Shown piece by piece: positions 44,662 to 57,800 of a stretch of 64,000 bases of DNA (position 1 is the stretch's first letter; the number at the start of each line of letters is the position of its first letter). This DNA comes from Dacryopinax spathularia (lineage: Eukaryota > Basidiomycota > Dacrymycetes > Dacrymycetales > Dacrymycetaceae): assembly GCA_037974965.1 (NCBI GenBank), contig JBBPFI010000010.1, positions 124,001 through 188,000 of the forward strand, in the 5' to 3' direction. Below the pieces are notes generated by a model. That model was given only the letters and a program-made list of their open reading frames with translations, was not told the origin of the DNA and made no database searches. The position numbers and the translations under genes were made by a program.

Positions 44662-45511
44662 ATGGTCAGCTCCCTTCAGTCCTTGTCCAGAGGAAGTTCT
44701 GCCTTGGCATCATCATCCAGCCATGTGCACACGCACACTCGTTCTGGAGGCCCATTCCGTTCATTCAACACAACTAGCGTCAAACGAGCAAATCACTACG
44801 ACGTCCTGTCCTTGCCCAAATCAGCCACACGAAGTCAGATCAAAGCTCGCTTCTACAAGGTCCGCACTGTCTTTTCGGGCGATGTAAACAGTGATAGAGG
44901 AATTCGCAGCTGTCTAAGGATCTGCATCCCGACATGAACCCTTCCCAGGTCCGTTCTTTGCCTCGCAGTCACGTCCTCTCCTTTATTCATGCCCGAAGTT
45001 AGGAGGCGAAGGAGAGATACCTGAAGGTATCGGAGGCATATAATGTTCTTGGTGATGAAAAAAGAAGGTAAGATTCGCTGAGTGCTTTCGCAAAGGGATG
45101 ATTCGATCATTCCAAAGACGAGATTACGATCAGTCGCTCCGGCAAACAATGGCGACTACTTACACGGACGCACCGGCTCCCTCGCACCCCTCTTCATGGA
45201 TGTACAATGATATCCATCGGCGTCGAGGAGCAACTTATGCGTGGGACCGTCCTCGCCGTCCACATGGTCCCGGGGCCGGCAACGATCGCCCTCATCCTCG
45301 AACGACGCATCAGCAGAGCTACTATGGCCGCTACAGCGAGTATACCGTATATGGAACTCCCCGAAGGAAACATGCCGGGGGTGATGGTCCCAAGGAGGAT
45401 ACACCAGAGCAGAAGGTCTCCAACGAGAGTGTCATGTGGAGGGTTGTGCAGGTTGTTGGCGTGCTGTGGCTGGTTGTGACTATCGGCGGTGGATGGAGTG
45501 CGCATGCATAA
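44662..45511 (+). CDS. J-domain (DnaJ) protein, probably mitochondrial membrane-anchored
   Basis: This is an Hsp70 co-chaperone. The ATG at 44662 begins a Ser-rich, basic presequence-like stretch (MVSSLQSLSRGSSALASSSS to SFNTTSVKR) followed at once by the J-domain: NHYDVLSLPKSATRSQIKAR, the HPD motif in DLHPDMNPSQ, EAKERYLKVSEAYNVLGDEK and RDYDQSLR, spread over about four small exons. The rest is polar and Tyr/Arg/His-rich, with a single hydrophobic segment near the C-terminus (VMWRVVQVVGVLWLVVTIGG) that looks like a membrane anchor. No Gly/Phe or zinc-finger region, so it is a class III J protein. Localisation is inferred from the presequence and anchor. Confidence 0.88.
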
Positions 45512-46188
45512 GAGTTGTGTATGATAAAAAGGCTGCCCGATCACACCGTGTATAGCATATCACTGTCTTTATACTGTATGCAACATGTTAGAACATAAGT
45601 AAATGAGCCCGCCTGGCCCGATGTTACTGTAAGTAATCATGGTCTCATACCGCGAGGAAGGATTACCTAGCTCGTTAGAGGTAGGTTGTTCTTCTGCCCT
45701 GAATGCGTGCCCTGTTTTCGTGCACGGAAACCCTATGGAAAGGGTCTGGTAACCTCTTCCTGGTCATATTTGCATCCGCAGAAGCGCAATTCGGGAAATC
45801 TTTAGACTATGCTATGGAAACTGAATTCTCCTTTACCCGGCCAAAGCGACCAGCGCGGCGGCCTATAACCCAGCTAACATTAATATCGATGATCACCTTG
45901 CATCCTACTTGTGCGCAAGGTGGATACAGAGGGCATCTCCTACGAGCTAGGTCCCTGCCGGCTGAGCCCGGCCCCTTCCAAGGCGGGTCAGATCGCGTGA
46001 TGTGAGGTCAGTGTCTTCATGTTAGCACGTGACCACGCGTCCAACTTCCACCACTGTTCAGCCGTTGGATGTCCTGAACCGCCCTTGCTCTCTCTCCCTC
46101 TCTCCCCCTCTCTCCTTCTCCAACAACAACCAATCGCGCTACACTTTTACTTGTTTCCAATCACTCTCATTCATACCTATTGCAATCA
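45512..46188. other. Spacer between J-protein and CDC20 genes
   Basis: About 0.68 kb, with no gene or RNA recognised. A CT-rich tract (about 46086-46120) lies just upstream of the CDC20 start and is probably a core-promoter pyrimidine element. Confidence 0.55.
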
Positions 46189-47867
46189 ATGTCTAGAACA
46201 CCCTCTCGTCGCCAGACAGCTCTGGATGATATATCCACCAACCTCACCAATCTTTCAGTCTCGCGCACTCCTTCCCGAATCGTCGGCAAAGCAGATGTCA
46301 CCAATCCTTTCCTCGCACCGACCTCCAAACCCCTGGTCAGACAGAAATCTACAGCCGAGCTCAAGCTGGAGAAGAGGAAGAAAGACCTGTTGGCAAGCAT
46401 GGATGTTGTGCGCTGCGACCTCACTGGTGTGAGGGCAGACGTGAAGAAGGATAAGAAAGACTACGTATGTTGCTCCTGTCTGCTCCTCCTGTTCAAATCT
46501 AAATCTGATATCACAGGCTGACCGCTTTATTCCTGCCAGAGATGGAAGCATCTCCAAAGGGTCGCACCTTGCTAGCGACATGAGTAAAGCGGTGCAAGAC
46601 GCTTCTCCTCGCACGGCTCAGATCCTCGCACAGGCATGCGGGATCGAGCTTAACAAGCGTATTTTGTCTTTCCATCAGCCTGCACCACAGCCTACTACCG
46701 ATCCGAGCTTGAACGAGGCGCGTAAACATGCCAAGCCGCTTTATGCACGGCCCGCCGCATCGCTTCTTGGAACGACTTCAGCGACACCTCAGGTCAAAGG
46801 CCGGAAACTGCCTTCGACTGCGGAGCGCGTGCTCGACGCACCAGGTTTGATGGATGACTACTATCTGAACCTCCTGTCCTGGTCCGCCAAGAACATGCTG
46901 GCAGTCGCTCTGTCAGACACGACATATATATGGAATGCACAGACGGGCGTGGTCGATGCACTGGGAACCGTGCCGGAGGATACCTATATTTCCTCTCTGG
47001 ATTGGACAGCCGACGGAAGCTACCTCGCTGTTGGGCTCGGTACGGGCGAGGTCGAATTATGGGATGTGGCGCAGCAAAAGCGGCTACGATCCATGGCTGG
47101 CCACCAGGCTCAGGTCGGCTCTCTGTCTTGGTGGGACCATATTGTCAGCAGCGGCTGCGCGGACGGCAGTATCTTCCATCATGATGTCCGCGTCGCGAGG
47201 CACAAGGTCTCGGAGCTGCTGGGTCACACCGCGGAAGTCTGTGGGCTGAAATGGAGGGAGGACGGCGAGATGCTTGCTAGTGGGGGGAACGACAATGTGG
47301 TTAATGCTTGGGAGGGCCGGACCGGAGGCGTAGGGAACGATGGAGCCTGCCTGAGCGTAAAGCCCAAGTGGATGAAAAGGAATCATACAGCCGCCGTGAA
47401 GGTATGTGCTTAGTGGACGCTCTGCGATAGTTGCTCACTCCCGTCTCGAGGCCTTGGCATGGTGCCCATGGCAGCCTTCTCTTTTAGCAACGGGAGGCGG
47501 GACTTCCGATTGTACTCTACACTTCTGGTCCGCACAGACTGGAGCACGTCTTCACTCGCTTGTCACACCGTCCCAGATTACGAACGTCGTCTGGTCACCT
47601 CATGCCAGGGAATTTGCAACAACACATGGTTTCCCCACGAACTCCATAATGGTCCACCAGTACCCCACACTTGCTCAGGTACACGAGGTCAAGAGCGCGC
47701 ATGATGCTCGCGTATTATACGCTGCCCTCAGCCCGGACGGTACGACGCTAGTGAGCGGCGCCGCAGACGAGAACATCAAGTTCTGGAAGTTATGGGAGGT
47801 GCCGAAGAAGAACAAGCGAGAGGAGCGTAACAGCATGGGGGGTATCAAGATGGAACTCATCCGTTGA
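46189..47867 (+). CDS. CDC20: Anaphase-promoting complex activator Cdc20
   Basis: This is a WD40 substrate adaptor of the APC/C that drives anaphase. The ATG is at 46189 (MSRTPSRRQTALDD). The C-box, DRFIPARDGS, lies near residue 110, followed by a KILRSF-like segment (LNKRILSFHQPAP) and seven WD blades: ERVLDAPGLMDDYYLNLLSW, YIWNAQTGVVDALG, LAVGLGTGEVELWDV, LRSMAGHQAQVGSLSWWDHI, LASGGNDNVVNAWEG, LAWCPWQPSLLATGGGTSD and LVSGAADENIKFWKLW. The C-terminus ends ...MELIR, the Ile-Arg tail that docks on APC3. Three exons are seen, with introns near 46465 and 47401. C-box, blades and IR tail are all present, so it looks fully functional; Cdc20 rather than Cdh1 is judged from the C-terminal and N-terminal context. 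Confidence 0.93.
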
Positions 47868-48068
47868 TATCGCCCTCGGTCTGTGGTGCGGGATCACCTG
47901 GACTTGCGATGGAAGATAATGATCCATTGTTTCGGCCGTAAAATGCCGTCAGGACTTGGGTAGCTTAGGGTCCGAATTGTGGCGATTCCGGTCTAGTTAT
48001 GGCCCCTTTGCAACGAATTCTGGTTGCTGCTAGCACCTAATCCATCTCCTTCTTTCCCTTGATTTGCT

Positions 48069-49517
48069 ATGCCCACACCCGCAATGTCTGCCGCTGAAAC
48101 TCTGGATATCCTTCTGGTCGGGTACGGGGCTGTGGGCGTCATGTGTGAGGTTCTTGCCGTAGCAACCCTGATGGCGCTGAACTCCCGCCCTGTCTCCGCT
48201 CAGACGCTTACTTCCTTGAGAATTCTGGACGAGCACGTGTGACTGTAGTGGCGAGAGGCAACTACTCTGTAGTCAAAGGTTAAACTCGTGCAGCTCATCG
48301 AAGGCTTGTCGTATTAACTGCCGACGCGACCCAGACAGGGGTATCAGGATCGACAGTGGTAATTTGGGGAAGCATGCCGGCTGGAAACCGTACCGTAGTA
48401 AGCCCCTACTTTCCTTTGGTGTGACTTATGTATATTGATGTCGCTCTGTAGCTCTCGGTTCTGTAGCTGATGCTGTCGATAGACAATACGACTATGTCGT
48501 TGTGACCACCAAGGCGCTTCCCGATGTGTTACCTACATCCACGCTGCTCGCGCCGCTTCTAGGACCAGAGTATGGCTTCCCTCAGCCCACGTACGTATTG
48601 GCTCAGAATGGCCTTGGAGTGGAGGAAGATCTCTATGCTACGGCAAAAGATCGATCTCATGGAGAACCTGTGATCATCACCTGCGCTGTGTTCTTAGATG
48701 CAAGCCTAACGGATAGCCGGGATGGACTCGTGCAAGGAACCATGGTATGGTTCATTCTCTCTTTCATGTTATGCTCCTGATTATTCTATAGGAAAAGCTC
48801 CTAGCTGGTATCTATACTGCCGACGGAAGTCCTCCCATTTCCTCTGAGGCCAACAACTCCTTGCACTCCTTCGTGAATACGATGCGCGCCGGTGGTAGCA
48901 ACGCAAGCGTCGTTGATAACATACAATACGAGAAGTTCATGAAGAACCGTTGGTGAGTTTCGCGCGCCACCCCTCGAAGCAACGTTAATGACTGGCACAC
49001 TTCTCAGGAACGCAGTTGTTGCGAGCCTGTGCACTCTCACCCGTCTACCGCCTCCGGCTATGTCTGCTATACCTAGACTGGAAGAAGTGGTGGAAGGCCC
49101 ATTGCATGCTACTCTTCAGGAGCTTGGAGCATTGGGACAGGCGCTGGGCTACCCAATCACAGACGAAGATGCTGAGCACTTGACAAATCGCACATTGCGC
49201 GGATTTAGCAAGACCTCGCCGCATCTGCCCAGTATGTTGGCGGACGTGAGGCGTTCCAGGCCCAGGGGCTAATACGCTGCTAACCTGAGGTACTTTCTAG
49301 GTGGAGAGGGGATCTCCTCTCGAGGTGGAAGTCATCGTGGGGACCCTCGTTCGATGGGGAAAGAAGCAGAATGTCCCGATGCCGAGGTCCGTACTTTTGC
49401 TGATTCGCATGCTCAGAGGCTAATTGACCGTCGTATGGAATCAGGATGGAAATTGTGTATGCGCTGCTCAGCATCATTCAAGTACAAAATCTCCAGCGGA
49501 GCGGAGTGAAGGTATAA
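48069..49517 (+). CDS. 2-dehydropantoate 2-reductase (ketopantoate reductase)
   Basis: This is an NADPH enzyme of pantothenate/CoA synthesis. The ATG is at 48069 (MPTPAMSAAETLDILLVGYG). The Rossmann loop GYGAVG is followed by MYAYFLENSGRARVTVVARG after an intron. Further family features are YDYVVVTTKALPDV, LAQNGLGVEEDLY, then NIQYEKFMKNRWNAVVASLC, which contains the catalytic Lys and Asn, and the C-terminal helical domain (SPLEVEVIVGTLVRWGKKQN with VPMPRMEIVYALL). The stop is at 49517. About eight exons. Fungi often carry several members of this ApbA/PanE family, so the exact substrate is not certain. It is convergent with the Rab gene, with 127 bp between stops. Confidence 0.88.
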
Positions 49518-49644
49518 TTCATAGGGAATCATGAAATCTGCGGGTATACAATGTTGGGATTACTAGAGATACATAGAGGACTGGAACCGATTACCGCAAC
49601 ATCCTCGGCGGGATATGGAAACCCATCTAAGCCTCCCTAACAGC

Positions 49645-50724
49645 CTAGCAACATTTGCTCGGGACGCGGATCATTTCTTTAAGATTGACGCGTTTTGACC
49701 TCTTCCCTCTGCTGCCGAAACTACCAAAGCTTAGTCGGCTGGAACTGCCAGCTCGCCGTAGCGTGCGATCTCCATAACTGACTCCACTACCCGCTTTCTC
49801 GGGATCCAAGGCGCCGGACTCGATGGCGAGTAAGATTGTACGTGCGGCCAACAAAAATGGAGCTTCCACATTGTCGCCTGTTACAGAAGAAGTCTCCAGA
49901 AAAAGGATGCCTGCCTGTGCCGTCAGGAAGGTACGGGGCAACGTGTGAATAGACGCACCGTTGTCTGCGGCCCATCTCGATGCCTCCAGGTAATCCACTT
50001 CTCGATCGTCGTCCCGGTCATTTTTGTTGCCTATGAGGACTGTGACGAGTTGCGGTGACGCAAGCGCCTTGGCGTCAGCAAGCCACTTGGAAAGGTTCAC
50101 AAACGATGCACGGCTGCAGTATCACGTTAGAGGAGGATAAGGATTACTGCAAAACAGCAAACTTGGTAATATCGTACACCAGCAGTGCGGCTGCTGCCCC
50201 CCGGTAATAGCTTCGTGTGACAGACCTGACAGAAAACTCAGCACGCCCTCGCGGGCATATGATAGTTCGAACCTGAATCGCTCCTGGCCCGCTGTGTCCC
50301 ACAGCTACGAGGGATGAGATTCTCGCAGCAGAGCAGCGTGGGCGAGCACACAGACCTGCAGCTTCACCGTTTTCTCCCCTACTCGTATTGTACGACTAGA
50401 AAACTCGACTCCGATAGTATGCTGAGAGTGTTCCTTGACTAATGGTGAGTTAGTTACCGTTACATCGCGTGGGAGACTTCGGACAGCCTGACAGGTATTG
50501 TGTATGAAATGATGTAGCAAGCAAGATTTGCCGGTACCCGCTTCGCCTGAAAACTATGTCAATCTAGAAATGCGAGACCCTGCACAGCAGACGAACCAAT
50601 TATTATGAATTTCAGGAGGAAGTCTAATACTTACGTTTGAGTCGAATCCGACATTGGGATAGAAGAAGTGCGTACCATAGGCCTCTACCAGTTCAGTCTC
50701 GTTATCATCGTATGATGTAGACAT
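49645..50724 (-). CDS. Rab-family small GTPase (Rab4-like)
   Basis: This is a membrane-trafficking GTPase of early and recycling endosomes. The ATG is at 50724 ([16 protein letters not shown]). A 27-nt exon (50597-50623) encodes [10 protein letters not shown] up to the first P-loop Gly, then [15 protein letters not shown] (G1). [12 protein letters not shown] is the switch I/effector region, [11 protein letters not shown] the G3 motif, [14 protein letters not shown] the G4 motif and [15 protein letters not shown] the G5 region. The C-terminal tail is basic and ends KCC, a double-cysteine geranylgeranylation signal. The Rab4 assignment rests on switch I and G5 sequence. At least six exons. Confidence 0.9.
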
Positions 50725-51319
50725 CGCTACAAGTCGATCAAGAACAACTTCGAGTCCCCCACGTTGATTTCAGAGATGAGAAGTAATATAGTCTATAACG
50801 GGTTTGATCAGTTAAAGCGGTATCTCGTTGTACACAGTTGAAGGTTGATTTGCGAGTGTTGTATTGAGTTAGGGGAAAGTCCTGTTTGGACCGTCCACTG
50901 ACAATCATCAGCGTCATCCACTTTCGCTTCCGTCCCTTATCCAATACGGGCGCTTCTCACGGCATGAATGCAGTCACGTAACCCCGTCAACGACCAAGGA
51001 GCAGCGATTATAATAACTTAGTCCTTCGCTTACCGAGTACGTTACCCTCTTGCGACTTGGGTATGTATACACTCTTTCCCTGTTCAAAATCGTAGTCCCG
51101 ATGGCGCTGATGCATGATCAACTTGGTGCGTTGACTGCTGTGCTAGATACACCCTCTGGCTTCCGGCCGCCGTTCACTGATGTTGCGCAGTCATCAGTGG
51201 ACTGATTCACATGGCACTGTCCCTGAAGCCCGGCGATTCTAAGGTATAACTTGCTGAGTGTCCTATACTCTGCCATTGCCTCTGCTCAGGTGCCGCAATC
51301 TTGACCGGGAACACTGAAA
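50725..51319. other. Divergent promoter region, Rab / P450
   Basis: About 0.6 kb between two divergent genes. No additional gene or repeat is seen. Confidence 0.55.
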
Positions 51320-53655
51320 ATGGCTGTCCTACCTCCAAAAGCACAAGGATTCCTGCTTTCCTGGAATGCCACGGCTGTGGTCATGGTAGGCGTGGCCGCC
51401 TACGGACTCTACATCGCTGCCAAGTATCTGCGATACACTCTCAGCACCCCACTTCGCGGACTGCGTGGCCCCAAGAACCCGTCATGGATCCTTGGACTTG
51501 AGCAGTCCATGATAGCGGCCGAAGATGGCATCTTCATCCAAGAGCTGGCGAGCAAGTACGGCTGCACGTTCAAGTATCCCTCCTTCATGGGAGTACGTTG
51601 CGGCCCGTTCCCCTTTCACCTCCTTGTCCTCACTCCCTCCTTTAGAAGTGGGAAATGTGCACGATGGACCCCAAAGCCGTTGGTTACATTCTTGCAAACA
51701 ACTATTCTTACCCGAAGCCGGATGTAATTCGGCTGTTTCTCAGCCAAATTCTAGGCACCGAAGGTGGTATATCGTCTTCAACTTAGACACCAGTAGACTG
51801 AACCTGAGCTCAGGGCTGATCAGCGCAGAGGGGGAGACACATAAGAGACAGAGGCGAATTCTGGTTTGTAATTACATGGCCGTAGGCAGCAGCGAGGTCT
51901 GAGGAGTGCCCAACTACAGAATCCCTCGTTCTCTCCCGCTCAGCTTCGCCAATGCACGCCGATCTTCTTTGAGAAGGCCATCGAGGTGAGACCATCTTGT
52001 TCCGCCGTAACGAGCCTAACCGCCATTGCCAGCTTCGAGATATATGGCAGACATACTTAGCCGCTTCTCCCAACCCAGGTTCAGGCAAAGAACTGGATGT
52101 CTATCAATGGCTGAGTCGGGCAACACTGGACACCATTGGTTTGGCAGGTGCGATTACATCGAGGCGCTGACCACCTCCGAGGCGACTGATAGGAATGCAG
52201 GGTTCGACTACGACTTTGAGTCTCTCAGGCATGATAAGAACGAGCTCGCCGTCGCCTTTCGCGAGCTCTTCCGTGTTCAGATGGAAGTACGCTGGCTGAA
52301 TCTCGTCCGAATGTGGTTCCCTCTTCTGCGACCTTTCCTGGTAAATGCCTCTGCCTGCGCTGCCATTCGGAGCTAATCACTAGCAGCCTGAACCCGATCG
52401 CAAATTGAAGAAGCAAAGCATGACGACCATGCGCCGAATTGGAATGGAACTCATCGCTAGGAAAAAGGCTGAGGTTGCCAGCTCTTTGAATGGGGAGAAG
52501 TCAAGCGCCGATGCTACCGTCATTGGCCGTGACATCCTGAGCGCACTCAGTGAGGGTTATTTAAGGGGAACAACTTGAGGCTGATTTTGCGACGCAGTCC
52601 GGGCGAACATGGCAAAAGACGTTTCGCACGCGCATAGGCTGACTGATGAGGAAGTCCTTTCTCAGATCACAACCTTTCTTCTAGCGGTACGTCAGAAGCT
52701 GAACGTTGTCTGTGCTTCGCCTAAACCACCTTCCCTGAAAGGGCCATGAAACAACAGGCAATCAACTCACCTGGTCTCTACTGCTTCTTGCCGAGCATCA
52801 GGACGTCCAAACAAAGCTGAGGGAGGAGCTCACGGCCGTTTCGACGGACGGGCTGTCGATGGACGATCTCAATGCCTTGCCTTACCTCGATCTCTGCACA
52901 AAGGAACTCCTGCGCCTCCTTGGCCCCGTTCGGGACACCATCCGCACTGCCGAAAAAGATGACACCATCCCGCTGCAGTTTCCGATCATGGACAAGCATG
53001 GAAACTCCATCAACTGCGTAAGGTGAGCATTAGGAAACTCGCTCTTCAATCCCTCTCGTCTATACATTTACGTTCCGAAGAGTAAAAGCTGGCGATGCGA
53101 TCGTCCTTCCGATCATTGCCATCAACAAGTCTGAGAGACTCTGGGGTCCCACTGCGCATGAATTCAGGTACACTCTGCTTCTTCTGCTAGGACGGCGCGG
53201 GAGAACTGATGTTGGACAGACCAGAGCGATTCCTGGACTTGCCTGCAGAAACGTCGATGGTTCCCGGGGTGTATGCACATATTCTCACCTTTCTAGGAGG
53301 CCAGAGAGCTTGTATTGGTATGTTCTCCTGCGCTAATCTGAGCGGTACTTAATCGATTGTGGCCTCGGTGTAGGCTATCGTTTCTCCGTCATTGAGTATG
53401 TCATAATATGGGTATCGACCACAGCTAACTGACTTGACGGTCAGGATGAAAGCTTTTCTCTTCGTTTTGCTCCGATCCTTCATCTTCGAGCTTCCAACCC
53501 CCAAAGTCGAAATCACGAAGAAGACAGTGTAACTTCTACACCCTTCTTTCAAGGACCGCACTAACCCTTTCGGCAGCGTCGTGACAAGGCCACTTATCAA
53601 GGGCCAAGAACACAAGGGAGCCCAACTTCCTCTGCTGGTTCGTCCGGTCGCTTAG
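51320..53655 (+). CDS. Cytochrome P450 monooxygenase
   Basis: This is a microsomal haem-thiolate oxygenase. The ATG at 51320 starts a signal-anchor (SWNATAVVMVGVAAYGLYIA) followed by a Pro-rich hinge (LRGLRGPKNPSWILG). The I-helix reads ITTFLLAGHETTGNQLTWSL, the ExxR is in CTKELLRLLGPVR, the PERF-type motif is FRPERFLDLP and the haem loop is FLGGQRACIGYRFSVIE with the axial Cys. The stop is at 53655 after LLVRPVA. It has a dozen or so short introns. It differs clearly from the CYP53-like pair further right; its family and substrate are not assignable by eye. Agaricomycetes have many such P450s for detoxification and secondary metabolism. Confidence 0.92.
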
Positions 53656-53850
53656 AAAGCAGAGCCCATTGGTATTTGCCGGGCTGGCTGGGCAGTACTC
53701 ACATATTTTCAATCCATCTTAACGGACAAGCTTACCACCGCCGTTGAGTGTAGCTCACGCGTCCCACAGCCTCTATGTCGTAGGCATGGGCCAGAGAGAG
53801 TGTGCGGGCTCGCCACCTGTTCGCCGCATTACATATAGTTGAGCAGAATC

Positions 53851-54539
53851 CTACAGCTCCACCTCCCTCATACCGTTCTTATCAATCACTTTAACCTTGA
53901 ACCTTCCCAAGCTGATGATGAGACGCTTCTCCACCTCCTGAATACATTTCCTCAACGTCTCCAATCCCTCTTCCAGAGGGGCTTCTGGATCGTGAAATCT
54001 AGACAAGAAGTGAGATTTAAACGTTGAGGAGCACTTGGATGGTCGTACCTGTCCAGAGTTGACAGAGCAAAATACGCCCCATAGCCATGGGCAGCGAAAG
54101 GCACATCCACCATCGTTCCCAAATAATCGATCCAATACAGGTTGGGCGTCGAAGTCGTGTGATCATAGCCTCCCAGAATGAGGTTCACGGCATATGGGTT
54201 GCGCGAGCGCAAGGAATCAGCCAAGGTCCGTCGGATCCACGCTGCAGCAGAGGATGGCCGGAGTGTATGATTATGGCGAATGTGATATAACCGCAAGTTG
54301 CGCTCGACATACTCCGCGAACTGGATAGTGTCGCCTGTCATTCAAGACGTGAGCGGGCTTTCCATCCTGAGTGGAGTGGGATTACCTGGCTCGCCCCCGG
54401 TGGCCATCATGAGATTAGGTCCCAAGCCCTTGATCTTGTCCTCGTTCTCCTTCATCTTCACGATGGACCTGCTTGCCGACGTATCGGAGGCCACTATGAC
54501 ATATCCCTTTCCAACCAGGCCAAACGAGCACTCGGCCAT
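53851..54539 (-). CDS. PRE1: 20S proteasome subunit beta4 (PRE1/PSMB2)
   Basis: This is a structural, non-proteolytic beta-ring subunit of the 20S proteasome. The ATG at 54539 gives MAECSFGLVGKGYVIVASDT with no propeptide and no N-terminal catalytic Thr, as expected for beta4. Then come KENEDKIKGLGPNLMMATGG, DTIQFAEYVERNLRLYHIRH, the YAVNLILGGYD strand, LYWIDYLGTMVDVPFAAHGY and the C-terminal CIQEVEKRLIISLGRFKVKV, stop at 53851. Three exons. It shares a 342-bp divergent promoter with the exportin CSE1 gene. Confidence 0.94.
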
Positions 54540-54881
54540 GATAGCGGGTGTGTGATTCGGTGTAGGAGCGAGAGGAGAGTCCGGCCTGGCTTAAGGGAGA
54601 TTGAGATGTATGCGCTCGAGTACGCGTATGTGCTTAGGCGGAGCACGCGCGGCCCTTCCCCTTCCAGCTGCACTGCCACCACTGCTTCTGAATGCCCCCG
54701 AAGGAATGTGATGATCCAAACGGTTCGCGCGCGTCGCGTCCAACCTCTTTGGAGATTTCGCCACCCTGACCGCTGTAGCACTCAGTGTGCACGGTTCAAC
54801 CACTGCAGGCCATTTTGAGTCGGTCACACTCCCGTATTCTGCATACATCGTCTCCTCCTGCTCTTCCCTTATCTTTATCCA

Positions 54882-57800
54882 ATGGACCCAAACACAGCAA
54901 GGCAGACTTTCATTACTGCCTTAAACACTAGCCTCGTCCCCGGTCCTGAGCGGCGTGCAGCCGAGTCATGGCTGCAAAGCGCAACAACCCAACCTGGGAT
55001 GTTACCACTAGCCTTATCGCTCATCCGGGATCCTTCTCTTGCATCAACGACGAGGCAGCTGGCTGCAGTATGGGTAAAAAATTCGTGTAAGGCAACTTGG
55101 GGAGGAGTATGTGATACCGTCTCCTTTCTATCGCTGCTGGCTGATAACTGCCCAGGAAAGCGAAGACCCGCTACCTCCGGCCGAGGACATGCATGTGGTC
55201 AAGTCACAAATCGTGCCCTTAACGGTCTCCCTGGGAGCGCAGCCCTCCCATCAAGCTCTCCTAGCAGAAGCTATTTCTATCATCGCTGCTGTCGAATTTC
55301 CGCAATCCTGGCCGGACCTCATGGACCAACTGATCGCCAGTCTATCACCTACAGACTGGGCAGCGAACGCTGGCGTAATGGAAATCGCACATTCGGTATT
55401 TCTACCCTGGAGAAGTATGACCCGAACGGACGAATTGTTTGTGGCCATCAAGGCGGCTCTCGACAAATTCTGTCCGCCCTACATGGCTGTCTTCACGCAA
55501 GTGGATCAACTCCTACAGACGCCCCAACCAGGAGTATCCATTCCCCTCTTAGGGAAAACGCTGCTTTCCATGCTCCAAGTATTCCTCGACTTGAATTCTC
55601 AGGATCTTCCGGAGTTCTTTGAGGATAACATGGGGTATTTCATGGGAAAGCAAGGCCAAGGAGGCGTTCTGCTCAAGTATCTAGCTTTTGAACGACCAGA
55701 GCTGAATTCTGATGTGCGTGTGTCCTCCTTGAGCCTTTTCTGGTGCAGATACTGACGCGGAGGACTCAGGACGACGATACGCCTGGCCTGTTACAGAAAA
55801 TCCGCGCGACGATCTGCGAGATTGCCGAGCTGTACGCCATGAAGTACCATGAGGAGTTCACAGAACTGCGTACATTCGTCGGCGCGGTGTGGGAATTGAT
55901 CGGGCAACTGAGTACAAATGGGAAGGACGACATGCTCGTTAATCAGGCCCTTCATTTCCTAGGCGTTGTTGTCAAGATGGGTATACATAGGGACTTCTTC
56001 GATAATCCGGAGATTCTCAAGGGCTTCTGCGAGAGGATTATTTTGCCCAATATGGTACTGCAAGGTAAGCGGAGGCAGCGTGAAGAGTGACTGTGGACAC
56101 TCAGGCGATATGCAGAGAAGGAGGAAGAAATGTTCGAGGACGACCCGCTCGAATACATCCGGCGCGACCTGGAGACCGCAACGGACGCTACAACTCGTCG
56201 GCAGTCTGCTACTGAGTTCACGAGGTCTCTCATGGAACACTTCGAGGGGCCGATCACCACAATGCTTATGCCATACATTCATGAGAGCCTTGCAGTAAGC
56301 AGTCTTAGCTTCCATGCTTTGAAAGGGCCTACAATCACTTGTAGCGCTACCGCTCCAATCCTTCCGAGCACTGGAAAGACAAGGATACGGCCATTTGTCT
56401 CTTGACCGCTATTGGCTCTCGCGGTGGTACTGCTCATGTTCGTGACTGATCTTCCTGCTCGCTCGATCGTAACTGGATTGCATAAACAGCAAGGTGTCAC
56501 GTCAACAAACGCGCTGGTCGACGTTGTGAGCTGGTTCGGGGAGAACGTCCTTGTGGACCTACAGTCTCCACCCGATGGCGTGCATCCCATTATTCAAGTT
56601 GATGGCATCAAATTCCTACATACTTTCCGGAACCAGGTTCGTCTCCTGTTTAGGATCGGATTAATGACACTTCTGACGCCGTGCAGTTAACGAAAGACCA
56701 ACTCGTCACAGTTCTTCCTCTCTTAGTTCGCCATCTGTCTTCGAACAACTATGTTTCGTCCTCCTACGCAGCGATCGCCATCGAGCGCATCCTCTTCATC
56801 AAAAAGAACGGTCAATTCATGTACGAAAGCTCTTCTAGTCTTACCGAACACTAATCCCATGCAATAACAGGTTCGGTCCCTCGGATATGCAAGACTTGAC
56901 TCTCCCCATTCTGCAAGCCATTCTGGCGAAAATCATTTCGGGGAGAACGCCGGACAAAGTTGCCGAGAACGACTATCTAATGAAATGTGCAATCTCAGCC
57001 TCAAGCCCTCTCTGTAGATGCAATATTGACAAACTTTTAGGTGTCATGCGGGTTATCCTTACCTCCAGGCAGACTCTCGTACCAATATACACTGAAATCT
57101 TGAATTCTCTGGTCACTATTATCGGCATCATCAGTGCAAATCCGAGCAATCCACTATTCAGTCAATACAGCTTTGAGAGTCTGTCTGCACTGATAAGGTG
57201 AGACATACATGCAGGTCGCTTGCATATGAAATAACCACCGGCCAGATTCATCACGACCGCACAACCGAATTCAGTCTCTCATTTCGAAGCTGCGGTGTTT
57301 CCTATCATAACTAACATTGTGCAGCAAGAAGCAGCTGCCGATTTCATCCCATACGCCTTTCAAATCCTGTCACAGCTCCTGGAAGCGCACCTTGGCGCCG
57401 ATCTCCCGGCGGCCTACGACGATGTACTCAGGAATATCGTATTGGCACCACAGCAGTGGCAGGCGAAAGGGAGCATTCCTGCCTTGGTTCGCCTGTTGAA
57501 AGCATTCCTGCAGGCTGGTGGAAAGAGTATGGAAGCCAGCGGCGCTCTGAAGATGATATTTGGTCTCTTGCAGCAGCGCTTATTGCCGTCCAAATTGTAT
57601 GACGGGTTCGGATTCGAGATCCTCCAGACCGTCCTAGTCACCGTCCCGCCGTACGCACGTCCAGCTCTGATCAGGAATCCAAGCGTGACTTGACTCCTCT
57701 GCAGACAGGACTTCTCGCCCTATCTCAGCAGTACACTCATGACCATCCTTCACCGACTGATGGGTCAACGTTCAGCAAACCTCTTCTATTACTGGATGTA

